A DNA stretch of 64,000 nucleotides from Rufibacter ruber (GCF_001647275.1 NZ_LRMM01000010.1:43998-107997), one strand, 5' to 3'. Shown: positions 1 to 10,061, counted from the stretch's first letter. Notes: generated by a model not told the origin, from the sequence alone. Numbers and translations: made by a program.

Positions 1-396
1 ATTCCGTTTGAGCAGCACGCAGGGCTGAACGAAATCTGCTGGGGACACCGGGAGGGCACCAGAATCACCCCTGAGGAGGACGCCTATTACTATGAGATGC
101 TGGAGCGCTGGAACCAGGGCGAAACCCACCTGCCCATTGAGGGCGGCGAAAGCCCGGAACAGGTGGCCGAGCGGCAGAAACCGGTGATGGAATTGATTCT
201 GTCACGGCCCGAGGAACAAACCATTCTTATCTGCATGCACGGCCGTGCCATGCGGGTGCTGCTGGCGTGGCTCCTGCACTACCCGCTCTACCAGATGGAC
301 CGCTTCACCCACCACAACCTCTGCCTCTATGAGCTGAACCACACGGGCACCATGTTTTGGGTGGAGAAGTTTGACGATGTCTCACATCTGGGCTGA
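1..396 (+). CDS. Histidine phosphatase family protein (5' end outside window)
   Basis: The frame is open from the first base and ends in TGA at 394-396, so the N-terminus with the catalytic RHG motif lies upstream of the window. The visible 131 residues match the C-terminal half of the phosphoglycerate mutase-like histidine phosphatase fold: LNEICWGHREG resembles the conserved glutamate loop and ICMHGRAMRVLL carries the second active-site histidine. Members remove phosphate from sugar phosphates, cofactors or proteins, and the substrate cannot be told from this fragment. The closing residues FWVEKFDDVSHL are typical of small cytoplasmic members. It is followed by a palindromic repeat and then the pyruvate dehydrogenase E2 gene on the same strand. 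Family assignment is fairly sure; function is open. Confidence 0.8.
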   Translation: MPFEQHAGLNEICWGHREGTRITPEEDAYYYEMLERWNQGETHLPIEGGESPEQVAERQKPVMELILSRPEEQTILICMHGRAMRVLLAWLLHYPLYQMDRFTHHNLCLYELNHTGTMFWVEKFDDVSHLG

Positions 397-414
397 GTTT
401 CAGGAACAACTTTT

Positions 415-453
415 CCGTTTTCGGCCTGTTTTTCTGAAAATAGCTCAAAAACG
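415..453. repeat. Dispersed palindrome, copy 1
   Basis: Imperfect inverted repeat CGTTTTCGGCCTG / TAGCTCAAAAACG around a TTTTTCTGAAAA centre, 18 bases after the first gene. It is a degenerate member of the window-wide palindrome family and could act as a terminator. Confidence 0.7.
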
Positions 454-533
454 ACTTTACATTCTCTTACCACCATATTTGTATTAGAGCATTTTTGCCT
501 CTATTTTTGAAGCCTTAAAACTGAGCAAATACT

Positions 534-2249
534 ATGGCCGAAATCATTAGAATGCCCAAGATGAGCGACACCATGACCGAAGGGGTCATTGCCTCATGGT
601 TGAAGAAAGTTGGTGATTCTGTGAAATCTGGGGACGTTCTTGCCGAGGTGGAAACCGACAAAGCCACCATGGAACTGGAGTCTTACGAAGACGGAACCTT
701 GTTATACATCGGGCCCAAAGACGGCGAGTCGGTGCCCGTTGACGGCGTGCTGGCCATCATTGGCAAGCAAGGCGAAGTTATTTCCGGCCTGTTGGCCGAA
801 GTGAACGGCGGCGGCGCCCCTGCCCCCGCTGCTGAAGCCCCTCAACCAGCCGAGGCCCCTAAAGCCGAAGCCAAGCAGGAAGCCGCCCCTGCCGCCGCAC
901 CATCGGCGCCTGCCGCTAAAGTGAACGCTGAACTGGTGAAAATGCCCAAAATGAGCGACACCATGCAGGAAGGAACCATTGTGGCGTGGCACAAGAAAGT
1001 GGGCGACAAAGTAAAATCCGGAGACCTGCTGGCCGAGGTGGAAACCGACAAAGCCACCATGGAGCTGGAATCTTATGAAGACGGAACCCTGCTGTACATT
1101 GGCGTAGAGGCCGGTGCCTCAGTGGCCGTAGACGGTGTGCTCTGCATCATTGGTGAAGCCGGGGCAGATTACCAGGCCTTATTGAACGGTGGCGGCAAAG
1201 CCGAAGACAAAGGAGCCAATGTTCTGTCTGGTTCTATTGAAGAAGTCACCCGCGCCGAAAACCATAAAACCGATGCCCAAACCCAATCTGGTGACGGTGT
1301 AAACCAAGCCGCCGGTGGCCAGGTTCCAAGCCAAGGTTCAGGTGCTCCCGCTGGTTCAGAAAACCAAGGCCGTATTTTAGCCTCGCCGCTGGCGAAGAAA
1401 GTGGCCCAGGAAAAAGGCATCAGCTTAGCTCAGGTAAAAGGCTCTGGCGAGAACGGCCGTATTGTGCTGCGTGACGTGGAGAACTTCACCCCTGGCGCCG
1501 CCGCTCCTAAAGCTGCCCAACCCCAAGCTGCAGCCCCGGCTGCGCAAGCCGCTCCGGCTCAGTCTGGTGAAGCGTTCTCTGAGGTTCCGGTTACACAGAT
1601 GCGCAAGGTGATTGCCCGCCGTCTGTCTGAGAGCTTGTTCACCGCGCCGCACTTCTACCTCACCATGGAAATTGACATGGACAAGGCCATGGAAGCGCGC
1701 ACCGCCATGAACGAGGTGTCTCCGGTGAAAGTATCATTCAACGACATGGTCATCAAAGCCGCCGCCGCTGCCCTGAAAAAACACCCAGCCGTGAACTCTT
1801 CGTGGTTAGGCGACAAGATTCGCTACAACAACGTGGTGAACATTGGCGTGGCCGTAGCCGTGGAAGAAGGCCTGTTGGTACCGGTTGTTCGCAACGCCGA
1901 CCAGAAATCACTTTCTACCATCTCTGCCGAAGTAAAAGACTTGGGTGGCAAAGCCAAGTCTAAGAAACTCCAGCCAAGTGATTGGGAAGGCAGCACGTTC
2001 ACCATCTCTAACCTGGGCATGTTCGGCATTGAGGAATTCACTGCCATCATCAACCCGCCAGATGCCTGTATTCTGGCCGTAGGCGGAATCAAGCAGACGC
2101 CAGTGGTGAAAAACGGGCAGATCCAGATTGGCAACGTGATGAAGGTAACATTATCGTGCGACCACCGCGTGGTAGACGGCGCCGTAGGTTCTGCGTTCCT
2201 GCAGACCCTGAAAGCGTTCCTGGAGAACCCGGTGACCATGCTGGTGTAA
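534..2249 (+). CDS. pdhC: Pyruvate dehydrogenase complex dihydrolipoamide acetyltransferase (E2)
   Basis: E2 core enzyme of the pyruvate dehydrogenase complex, transferring acetyl groups from lipoyl arms to CoA in the cytoplasm. The 571-residue protein has two N-terminal lipoyl domains (about residues 2-78 and 133-209), each with the motif ETDKATMELES, so K43 and K173 are the expected lipoylated lysines. Ala/Pro-rich linkers follow, then a peripheral subunit-binding domain (about 283-320, ILASPLAKKVAQEKG) and the catalytic acyltransferase domain with HRVVDG near residue 544. The tandem lipoyl domains and Ala/Pro linkers favour the pyruvate over the 2-oxoglutarate enzyme. The ATG start is immediately followed by the lipoyl domain. 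No E1 or E3 gene lies alongside. A strong hairpin follows the stop. Confidence 0.95.
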   Translation: MAEIIRMPKMSDTMTEGVIASWLKKVGDSVKSGDVLAEVETDKATMELESYEDGTLLYIGPKDGESVPVDGVLAIIGKQGEVISGLLAEVNGGGAPAPAAEAPQPAEAPKAEAKQEAAPAAAPSAPAAKVNAELVKMPKMSDTMQEGTIVAWHKKVGDKVKSGDLLAEVETDKATMELESYEDGTLLYIGVEAGASVAVDGVLCIIGEAGADYQALLNGGGKAEDKGANVLSGSIEEVTRAENHKTDAQTQSGDGVNQAAGGQVPSQGSGAPAGSENQGRILASPLAKKVAQEKGISLAQVKGSGENGRIVLRDVENFTPGAAAPKAAQPQAAAPAAQAAPAQSGEAFSEVPVTQMRKVIARRLSESLFTAPHFYLTMEIDMDKAMEARTAMNEVSPVKVSFNDMVIKAAAAALKKHPAVNSSWLGDKIRYNNVVNIGVAVAVEEGLLVPVVRNADQKSLSTISAEVKDLGGKAKSKKLQPSDWEGSTFTISNLGMFGIEEFTAIINPPDACILAVGGIKQTPVVKNGQIQIGNVMKVTLSCDHRVVDGAVGSAFLQTLKAFLENPVTMLV

Positions 2250-2296
2250 TTAGTTGCTAGTTGTTTGTTCTTCGTTGTTAGACGGACTATAGATAA

Positions 2297-2330
2297 GCAA
2301 GAGCCGAGGGAGAAATCCTTCGGCTCTTGC
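2297..2330 (+). terminator. Rho-independent terminator after E2 gene
   Basis: Hairpin GCAAGAGCCGA / TCGGCTCTTGC with a short loop, followed by TGTTTT, 48 bases past the E2 stop codon. Confidence 0.75.
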
Positions 2331-2331
2331 T

Positions 2332-2367
2332 GTTTTAGGCCTGTTTTCTGAAAAACAGGCTAAAAAC
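2332..2367. repeat. Dispersed palindrome, copy 2
   Basis: Arms GTTTTAGGCCTG / CAGGCTAAAAAC around TTTTCTGAAAA, directly abutting the E2 terminator; it would serve as a second hairpin. Confidence 0.8.
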
Positions 2368-2567
2368 GCAAATAGCGGTGTCCCTTCTCCCGCTGGGAGA
2401 AGGTTAGGATGAGGGTGGTTCCAATTGCCAGAAGCAGGATTTTCGGGATTAGGTGAATTTTCAGGATTGGGTTAGAAGTTGGCTTAGACGCTCGCAGGTC
2501 CTCCGGACGCTACGAGGTCTTTTTGAAATGGCTGATTGTGCATTGTTGATGGTTAAGAATAAATGCG

Positions 2568-2704
2568 CTGGCGCGAGCTTGCAGCTCGTGCCTACCCGTG
2601 CTGCGAGTCTCCAGACTCGCCGGGAACCAAGAGTTGGGAATATGTGATAACAGGAGTCTGGAGACTCCAACCACCCATCGCACGAGTCTGGAGACTCGCG
2701 CCAG
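2568..2704. repeat. MITE-like element with CTGGCGCGAG ends, copy 1
   Basis: The element has 10-base terminal inverted repeats CTGGCGCGAG and CTCGCGCCAG and contains internal palindromes GAGTCTCCAGACTC, GGAGTCTGGAGACTCC and CGAGTCTGGAGACTCG. A second copy with the same ends and order lies at 48453-48582. No coding capacity is apparent. The multiple hairpins suggest a structured small mobile or REP-type element. Confidence 0.75.
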
Positions 2705-2843
2705 ATAAGACGGAGCATAGACGCAATCTTTTCTTTGGCGCGGAAGCTACTTCCGTGCCTTTTCTCTGTTTGGCCTTTGCTATTCTAAAAGCAACGGACT
2801 TGCCCTCCTCCTCCCCTTTCCCTGAAGGGGAAGGAACGCCGCT

Positions 2844-2891
2844 GTTCCTGTTTTCGGGCTGTTTTCCTAAAAACAAGCCAGAAACAGGAAC
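2844..2891. repeat. Dispersed palindrome, copy 3
   Basis: Arms GTTCCTGTTTTCGGGCTG and the imperfect partner CAAGCCAGAAACAGGAAC, 6 bases beyond the tsaD stop; likely shared 3' hairpin. Confidence 0.8.
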
Positions 2892-2896
2892 ATGCC

Positions 2897-3901
2897 TTAT
2901 ACTTTCAGCCTTGGGTCTGGGCTGGCGTACTGGTCAGTGAAGTCTCCGGCCAGGAATTGGTAATGGGCGGCCATGGCAATCATGGCGGCGTTGTCTGTGC
3001 AATATTGGAAAGCAGGCAGGTAGACGTTCCAGCCGTACCGTTTAGAGTAGTCTTGCAAGGTGGCCCTTAACCCAGAATTGGCAGAGACACCGCCGGCAAT
3101 GGCAATTTCTTTTATGCCTTGCTCCTTGGCCGCCAGCACCAGTTTCTTCATCAGTGTCTGGATCAGGGCGCTTTGGATGCTGGCGCAAATGTCGGCCAGG
3201 TTATGCTGCACAAACTCTGGGTCAGCGGCAGAATTCTTTTTTACAAAATTCAGGATGGAAGTCTTGATGCCACTGAAGGAGAAGTCATAGCCTTCCATGT
3301 TCACAATGGGGAACTGGAAACGGTTTGGGTCTCCAGCCGCCGCTTTTTTGTCTAGCAGCGGGCCGCCCGGGTACGGCAGCCCCAGCAGTTTGGCAGATTT
3401 GTCAAAGGCTTCGCCCACGGCGTCATCTGTGGTCTGGCCCAGCACCTGCATGTCCAGATGGCTTCGCACCAGCACAATCTGGGTGTGTCCGCCGCTCACG
3501 GTGAGGCAGAGAAACGGGAAGGCTGGCCGGGGGGCTTCAATAAAATGCGCCAGGATATGCGCTTTCATGTGGTTCACCTCTATCAAAGGGATCTCCAGAC
3601 CCAGCGCGAAAGATTTGGCAAACGAGCAACCCACCAAAAGCGCCCCCAGCAAACCCGGGCCGCGGGTAAATGCCACCGCATCTAACTCTGATTTTGCTAT
3701 ATTTGCTTTTTGCAGGGCCTGTGCAACTACGGGAATAATGTTCTGCTGGTGTGCCCTGGAGGCTAACTCTGGCACTACCCCGCCGTATTGCTCATGTATT
3801 GCCTGCGTGGCCACAATGTTTGACAGCACATGGCCGTTTTGAATGACAGACGCCGAGGTCTCATCACAAGATGATTCTATCGCTAATATTGTAGGGTTCA
3901 T
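2897..3901 (-). CDS. tsaD: tRNA N6-threonylcarbamoyladenosine transferase TsaD
   Basis: TsaD transfers the threonylcarbamoyl group to A37 of tRNAs reading ANN codons, working in a cytoplasmic complex with TsaB and TsaE. The ATG at 3901 gives 334 residues beginning MNPTILAIESSCDETSA, which is the family's ATP-binding start; the frame is open 20 codons further upstream but that extension is hydrophobic and untypical. HEQYGGVVPELASR and MKAHILAH supply the metal-binding histidines, and GGVSANSGLR is the usual nucleotide-binding loop. Length fits the family. Its start codon sits only six bases from the proposed start of tamB on the other strand, so each promoter must lie inside the other gene. 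Confidence 0.95.
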   Translation of the reverse strand: MNPTILAIESSCDETSASVIQNGHVLSNIVATQAIHEQYGGVVPELASRAHQQNIIPVVAQALQKANIAKSELDAVAFTRGPGLLGALLVGCSFAKSFALGLEIPLIEVNHMKAHILAHFIEAPRPAFPFLCLTVSGGHTQIVLVRSHLDMQVLGQTTDDAVGEAFDKSAKLLGLPYPGGPLLDKKAAAGDPNRFQFPIVNMEGYDFSFSGIKTSILNFVKKNSAADPEFVQHNLADICASIQSALIQTLMKKLVLAAKEQGIKEIAIAGGVSANSGLRATLQDYSKRYGWNVYLPAFQYCTDNAAMIAMAAHYQFLAGDFTDQYASPDPRLKV

Positions 3902-3907
3902 AATCCG

Positions 3908-6900
3908 TTGGAGACGCCAAACCAAGAAGAGACGCAAGAAAAAAAGAAAAACTATCCGCAAGTTATAGCAAAAGCTCTGTTAAAAATAATTCTGGGCACG
4001 CTAATCTTTGTGATGGTACTGGTGGGCGTGCTCTTCATGGCCCTCCGGATTCCTAGTGTCCAGACCCGGGTGGCCCAAAAAGCCGCTGAAATCATCTCTG
4101 AAACCATTGACCACCAGGTGACTATTGGTGGGGTTGACATTAGGTTCTTCAAGAGCGTGGTACTGAACAAGGTACGCGTGCTGGACCGCCAGAAGAAAAC
4201 CCTTTTCTATGTGGGGGAACTGGAGGCAGACATTGGCCACTTCAACCCTTTCTCCCCAGACAGCCTTTATATTTCCTCGCTCACCCTCACCCAACCAGAG
4301 GCCAACCTGATCCAGTACAAAGGTTCTGACACGCTCAACATGAGCACGTTCATCCGCTCCCTGGGCAAGCTCATAACCACAGACACCGCCCAGGCCAAGA
4401 ACCCGTTCAAGTTCAAGATTGATGAATTGGTGCTCAAAAACGGTCATTTCACTTACCATGACTACAATGAGCCTTTTTCTGACTATGGAGTAGACTATGA
4501 CCATCTGGACCTGGAACGGATCAGTGGCAGGTTCTCTGAACTGGATATCAAAGGTGACACTTTGTACGGCCAAATCACCAACCTCACCACCCAGGACAAG
4601 CGCTCCGGCGCCTTCCTCAAAGAACTCGACACCCGCATGGTTTACGCCCCCACCTTCTGGGAATGGGGCAAACTGAACCTGCGGGTGAACAACAGCCATC
4701 TGGCCAACTTTGTACGGTTTGATTACCGGCGCTTCGGTAATTTTGTGCACTTCAATGACAGCATAGAAGTCACCGCCAACTTTGACAGCACCTATGTCAC
4801 CTCAGATGACATCTCCATGTTTGCCGAGGTGCTCAAAGACTGGGACGAGAAGGTCCTGCTCTCTGGTAATGTAAAAGGCAAAACCAACAGCTTCAGAGCT
4901 CAGAACGTTGACATCAGATACGGAAAAAACACCCATATCAAAGGAGATATAAGTGCAGATGGCCTCCCAGATTTCAGGAACACCTTTGCTGACCTGCACC
5001 TGGAGGGCAGCACCCTCAATGCCCGTGATCTGAAACGGTATATTCCGCAACCCGCCTATGACATAGCCGCACGGGCGGGCACCATTCAACTGGAGGGAGA
5101 CTTTACCGGTTTCTACAATGACTTTGTAGCCAACGGGGCATTTAAGACGCCGCTGGGAAATCTGCAGTCTGACATCAACCTGAAGTTTGACAAGCAGAAC
5201 GCCAACCACTCCTCTTACAGCGGGTATGTAAAGACCGGCGGGTTTGACGTTGGTGGCCTCATTGGGGACAGAAGCATCATTAAACGGGTGGCGCTAGACG
5301 GCAGAGTGAAAGGCAGCGGATTCTCCTTTGAAACCGCTCACCTGCAACTGGATGCCACTATCAATGCCATTGACCTGTACAACTACAACTACCGTAACAT
5401 TGTAGTAGACGCAGACCTGAGCCGGGAGACCTTCAACGGTGATTTGAGCATTAAGGACCCAAACCTTGCCCTCACCGCCCATGGCAAGGTCAACCTGCAG
5501 AACAACAACCAGATTTTTAACCTGAGCGTGCAGTTGAAACGCGCCAACCTGAAAACATTAGGGCTCACTGATCAACAGATCTACCTGGAAACAGACGCAA
5601 AGGTAGACTTTACCGGTGTGAAACTGGATGAAATAAGCGGTACCGCCACCTTTGAAAACACTTTCCTGAGCTACCAGGACCAGAAAGTGGCCATTGACTC
5701 TCTGGAGGTGGTCTCCCATTTCCATGACGGCATCAGGGAACTGCATGTAGGCTCAGAGCTGCTGGCCTTGCGGGCAGGGGGGAATTTTCAATACAGTACC
5801 CTCTTTGCTGACCTCAAGACCCTCTATGAAGAGTACCGGCTGAACTTCAGGAATGACCCGGTGGCCCTGGCCAATTACTACCGCCGCAAACCGGCTACAC
5901 CGCCCGCGCCGTATGAGGTGGAACTGGATGTGCTTTTCAGGAGGGTGAACCCCTTGCTGCACGCCTTCGCCCCTGAGGTTTCCCTTTCAGACTTCACCCA
6001 CATGGAAGGCTCCTTCAGAAACGGGCCAACCGCCATCCTCTCCCTGGTGGGCACGGTTGACACGGTGTACTACGGCAAAAACCAGTTCTACAAGAACCGG
6101 GTAGATTTCACATCGTCTAAGCTTTGGAACAGTGCAGATGTATTGGCCAACGCGGTGGTGACATCAGAACGGCAGAGGCTGAAAGGTGCCGGTGACACAG
6201 AAAACCTGTACGTAGAAGGGGTGTGGAATGACCGCTTGATCAGTTTCTCCAGCAACATTGCCCAAACCGGCACCACCAACCGCGCCAACATCAGCGGAAA
6301 TGTGGCGTTTCACCAGGATGATATTCAGATTGTCTTTAACCGCTCCAACATCAATGTGCTGGACCGCGTCTGGACCATCTCCCCCAACAACACCATTGTG
6401 TTTGAAGACGGTGACATCAACTTCAACAACATCATCTTCTCAAACGGGCCCCAAAGCATCACCCTCACCGGGGCGGTCTCCAGAAATCCGCAGCAGCTGC
6501 TGACCGTTGCTATCCAGGATTTCCAGCTCGAAAACCTGAACCCTTTGCTGCCAGACAAGATCAACGGTCGCCTGAACGGGGAGCTGCTCCTCAGAGACCT
6601 CTACCAGAACATCATCATGTCTTCGCGCATGACGGTAGATTCTTTCATGGTTGACAATCTTCTGATAGGAAACGTTACCGGCACCACCGCCTGGGACAAT
6701 ACCCGGGAACTCCTGAATGTAGACGTGGGAATTAGCCGCGACAACCAGAAAGTGCTGTCCCTCACCGGTACCTACAACCCAGACGGGGGGGCGCAGGAAC
6801 TGGATCTTATGGCGGTCATGGATGACGCCCAGATTAAAATTGTGGAGCCCCTGCTTAAAACCATCATGACAGATATGAGCGGTACCATGGCGGGCAGAGT

Positions 6901-8484
6901 TAGGATTTCTGGGAAACTCTCCGGGCCAATCCTGAAAGGTTCTGTGATGGTGACAGACGGTTCTTTTGTATTCAACTACCTCAAAACCAAGTACACGTTC
7001 TCAGACCGCGTCTACTTCAGTGAGAACGACATCTCCTTCCGGAATGTACGGCTGCGGGACATTTACAACAACACGGCCATTCTGAATGGCGGGGTCTTCC
7101 ATGACGGCTTCAGCAACATGGTGCTGGATCTGAAAGCCATCTTCACCCGCTTCATGGTACTGAACACCACCCGCGAAGACAACCCCATGTACTTTGGTAC
7201 CGCCTTTGCCACGGGAGAGGTCACCGTGTTGGGGCCCACTTCAAACATGCGGGTAGACATCAAGGCTAAAAGTGAGAAAGACACCCAAATCTCTATTCCG
7301 TTAGACAACGCCACCTCACTGGAGCAGCAGAACTTTATCAGTTTCATCAATACCAACCCGGCCCTCAGAGACACAGCCGCCGCTACCGGGGTTGTTCCAG
7401 AGAAGAAAGGCCTTGATCTCTCAGGCATCAGGCTCAACTTTAACCTAGACATTGATGAAAACGCCTACCTGGAACTCATCTTTGATGAAAAAACAGGAGA
7501 CATCATCGCGGCCGCGGAAGGGGGAATATCAGGATGGACATTGATACCCGCGGTGAGTTCTCCATGTACGGCACCTATGAGATCATACAGGGCCGGTACA
7601 ACTTCACCCTGCTGGGGCTGGTGAACAAAGAATTCAACATAAGGCCGGGGGGAACCGTGACCTGGAACGGAGACCCCCTGGAAGGTCTGCTCAACATCAC
7701 GGCCACCTACACCCAGCGGGTGTCGTTAGAACCAATTCTGGCCTTGGGAGCTGCCCAAACACAGTCTGGGATTACCTGGGGCCGGTATCCGGTAACGGCG
7801 GTCATGGATCTGGACGGCCCCCTCACCACGCCGCAGATCAGGCTGAACCTGGAGTTCAATGACACTCCCAGTCTGCTGGAAGACCAGATCACCAACTACC
7901 TGAACACCATCAGGAATGACGAACAGGAACTAAACCGGCAGGTTTTCTCGCTCCTGGCCTTTAAACGCCTGTCGCCGCAGAACGAATTCCAGGTGGCCGT
8001 GGGCGATTTGGGCAGCAGCGTGGGGGAACTCTTCTCCAACCAGTTCAGCTACTGGCTTTCCCAGATAGACCCCAACCTGGAGGTTGACATTGGGGTGAGC
8101 GGCAGCGGTGATCAGGTGCTGGATGACATTCAATTGCGCCTCAGTTATACCTTTTTGGAGGGCCGTTTGCGCATTACCCGTGAAGGCAGCATCAACAACA
8201 ACCAGGTGGGCAACAGCGGCAGAACCACCGCCATTGGCGACCTCTCTGGTGAGTTCTACCTGAGCAAGAGCGGCCAGCTGCGGTTACGGGTCACCCACCA
8301 GACCACCCCGCGGGATTTTGAGGCCAACACCACCGCCACCAGACAAACCATTAGTGTGCTGCACCAGGCCAACTTTGACAACCTGGGGGAACTCTGGCGC
8401 AGCATCTTCCCCAAGAAGATCAAGGAACCTGCCCGCCAGATTATTGACGAAGACGAGCGGGTACCAATTATCAACCCAAATTAA
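3908..8484 (+). pseudogene. tamB: Translocation/assembly module TamB, frameshifted
   Basis: TamB is an inner-membrane-anchored periplasmic bridge protein that, with TamA-type partners, helps deliver proteins or lipids to the outer membrane. One frame runs 3908-7624 with a membrane anchor near residues 22-45 followed by long beta-helical repeats. At 7507 it diverges: the family sequence continues one frame over (GRGNIRMDIDTRGEF, then the TamB C-terminal domain) to the stop at 8484. A single missing C near 7507 explains this; restored, the protein is about 1525 residues, normal for Bacteroidota. The proposed start is TTG at 3908, the only plausible codon after the upstream in-frame stop at 3884. 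As written the C-terminal domain is lost. Sequencing error is as likely as a real mutation. Confidence 0.85.
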
Positions 8485-8486
8485 TT

Positions 8487-8538
8487 GCATTCCTGTTTTC
8501 GGCCTGTTTTTCAGAAAACAGCCCGAAAACAGGAATGC
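8487..8538. repeat. Dispersed palindrome, copy 4
   Basis: A 52-base inverted repeat with arms GCATTCCTGTTTTCGG and CCGAAAACAGGAATGC and centre CTGTTTTTCAGAAAACAG, two bases after the tamB stop; probable terminator-like hairpin. Confidence 0.9.
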
Positions 8539-8831
8539 TGGTTTCTAAGAGGAATTGAAGAACTGCGAACAACCATGTTGTTCAGTTGAGGCAAGCGCCA
8601 GACGGTGCAGGTAAAAGCAGCTTTGGCGTTCGGGGCGGTTAAGGGAAATGGGCCATGCCAGGTTATATAATAGCCAGGGGAAGGCTCGGTAAGGCAGAGT
8701 AGCATTGGCCTTCCTGTCAATATGATTTCGGCCCCATCTCCTGTTCCCAGCCTGCTGTAATACCAGTCCTTTTGCTTCGTTTATAAGGAACCGGTGTCTA
8801 CATCTGGCTTTGGCAGAAGGACTTCCCGGTT

Positions 8832-8870
8832 CTGTTTCTGACCTATTTTTCTGAAAACAGGCTAAAAACG
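8832..8870. repeat. Dispersed palindrome, copy 5
   Basis: Degenerate copy with a left arm resembling TCTGTTTCTGACCTA and right arm CAGGCTAAAAACG around TTTTTCTGAAAA, just upstream of the ftsX promoter. Confidence 0.65.
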
Positions 8871-8885
8871 CTCAGGGATCCGGTC

Positions 8886-8910
8886 TTGTTCTAAATAATT
8901 GCTATTTTTG
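8886..8910 (+). promoter_or_regulatory. Candidate Bacteroidota-type promoter for ftsX operon
   Basis: TATTTTTG at 8903-8910 matches the -7 consensus TAnnTTTG exactly and lies 15 bases before the ftsX ATG; a TTG at 8886-8888 is the nearest -33-like element, with a rather short gap of 14 bases. Confidence 0.45.
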
Positions 8911-8924
8911 CGAGCATACATCCT

Positions 8925-9824
8925 ATGGCAGCAAAACCGCTAAAACATACCCGTAAGAAGAAGCTGGGCAACTACCCGCACACCATGGTGATTTTCAGCA
9001 TTACGCTGGCGCTGTTTGTGATTGGTTTGTTTGGGTTACTGCTTATACATGCCGGTAAACTCTCTAATCTGGTAAAGGAGAACATGGAGGTGCAGGTGTA
9101 CCTTGACCGTGACCTTACCCCCCTGGAAATAGAGAAGCTGAAAAAAACGCTGGCCCGCAAAGAATACATAGCCTACCAGGAGGGCAAAGCGCAGGTAACG
9201 TTTTTCTCAAAGGAAGACGGTGCCCGTGAATTCATAGAAGACAGTGGGGAGGATTTTTTGACCTTTCTGGGGGAGAACCCGTTGCGGGATGCCTTCATTT
9301 TGCGCATCAACCCTGAATTTGCCACTTCGGCCCAGCTCAAGAAAATAAAGCATGACCTGCAGAACACGGTGGGCGTGTATGAGGTGGAGTACGTAGAAAG
9401 TCTGATTGACTCCATTAACCAGAACCTGAGACGCCTGAGCATTGTGTTGCTCTCGTTTGCGGGCATTCTGGTACTGGTGGTCATCATTCTCATCAACAAT
9501 ACCATCAAACTGGCATTGTTCTCCCAGCGGTTCCTGATCAGGAGCATGCAGCTGGTGGGGGCCACCTCCTTCTTCATTCAGAGGCCGTTCCTGAACCGGG
9601 CGGTTTTTCAGGGAATTATCAGCGGCCTGCTGGCCTCCCTGCTGCTGTTTGCCCTGCTCCAGTATGCGTACCATGAAATAAGTGAGCTGTACGTGCTGCG
9701 TGATGAGCGGCAGATGGTGATTTTAATGGCGGCCCTGCTGGTGCTGGGTGGTTTACTGGGCTTTTTCAGCTCTTACCGCTCAGTAAAAAAATACCTGAGA
9801 GCTTCTTTAGACGATTTATACTAG
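8925..9824 (+). CDS. ftsX: Cell division protein FtsX
   Basis: FtsX is the membrane half of the FtsEX ABC-like complex that controls peptidoglycan hydrolases at the division septum. The 299-residue protein has a basic N-terminus, a first membrane segment at about 22-44, a periplasmic domain (about 45-165, with the typical VQVYLDRDLTPLEIEKLK start), and three more membrane segments around 170-192, 215-245 and 263-285. The C-terminal end SYRSVKKYLRASLDDLY is characteristic. ftsE is not adjacent, as is common in Bacteroidota. It heads a tightly packed series with DUF3098, uppP, truB and ribF, and a -7 box is seen just upstream. Confidence 0.93.
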   Translation: MAAKPLKHTRKKKLGNYPHTMVIFSITLALFVIGLFGLLLIHAGKLSNLVKENMEVQVYLDRDLTPLEIEKLKKTLARKEYIAYQEGKAQVTFFSKEDGAREFIEDSGEDFLTFLGENPLRDAFILRINPEFATSAQLKKIKHDLQNTVGVYEVEYVESLIDSINQNLRRLSIVLLSFAGILVLVVIILINNTIKLALFSQRFLIRSMQLVGATSFFIQRPFLNRAVFQGIISGLLASLLLFALLQYAYHEISELYVLRDERQMVILMAALLVLGGLLGFFSSYRSVKKYLRASLDDLY

Positions 9825-9839
9825 GATTAACAACACCCC

Positions 9840-10061
9840 ATGGATACTAAGAACACCAACCTTTTCTCCTTCGGAAAAAGAAATTACCAGATCATGCTGT
9901 TAGGTCTGCTGGTGATGGCCATTGGCTTTATCATCATGGCCCTTGACTCTGAACCTTACGGTTACGGTTTCCTGGGCCTTACGCTTGGCCCCCTTGTACT
10001 GGTGGTTGGGTTTATCATTCAATTCTTTGCCATTCTGGCCAAACCTAGAAAAGACGCTTAA
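9840..10061 (+). CDS. DUF3098 domain membrane protein
   Basis: A 73-residue protein with two membrane segments (about 17-34 and 44-66) separated by a short EPYGYGFLG loop, beginning with [15 protein letters not shown], which is the DUF3098 signature. The family is confined largely to Bacteroidota and is regularly found between ftsX and uppP, as here, so a role linked to cell envelope synthesis is reasonable but unproven. Its stop overlaps the uppP start by one base (TAATG), which suggests translational coupling. Confidence 0.9.
   Translation: MDTKNTNLFSFGKRNYQIMLLGLLVMAIGFIIMALDSEPYGYGFLGLTLGPLVLVVGFIIQFFAILAKPRKDA

Larger units (their letters stand above)
2250..2896. other. Repeat-rich intergenic region
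   Basis: This 647-base stretch separates convergent E2 and tsaD and holds no convincing gene; its ORFs are read-throughs of repeats. It contains the E2 terminator, two palindrome copies, a 137-base element with nested inverted repeats, a small CCTTCTCCCGCTGGGAGAAGG inverted repeat near 2383, and a short inverted repeat GGCGCGGAAGCTACTTCCG near 2738 that partly recurs near 42118. Confidence 0.7.
8485..8924. other. Intergenic region between tamB and ftsX
   Basis: No gene is supported. It contains two palindrome copies at its ends and a candidate ftsX promoter; the middle (about 8540-8830) shows nothing recognisable. Confidence 0.6.

Noticed and set aside
2453..2940. Short open frames in the E2-tsaD gap
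   Set aside because: They consist of the 137-base repeat and a palindrome read in different frames.
4001..4750. A 249-codon minus-strand open frame in tamB
   Set aside because: Shadow of the TamB repeats; no signal or domain.
8540..8830. tRNA or structured RNA in the tamB-ftsX gap
   Set aside because: No cloverleaf, CCA end or riboswitch-like core could be found.
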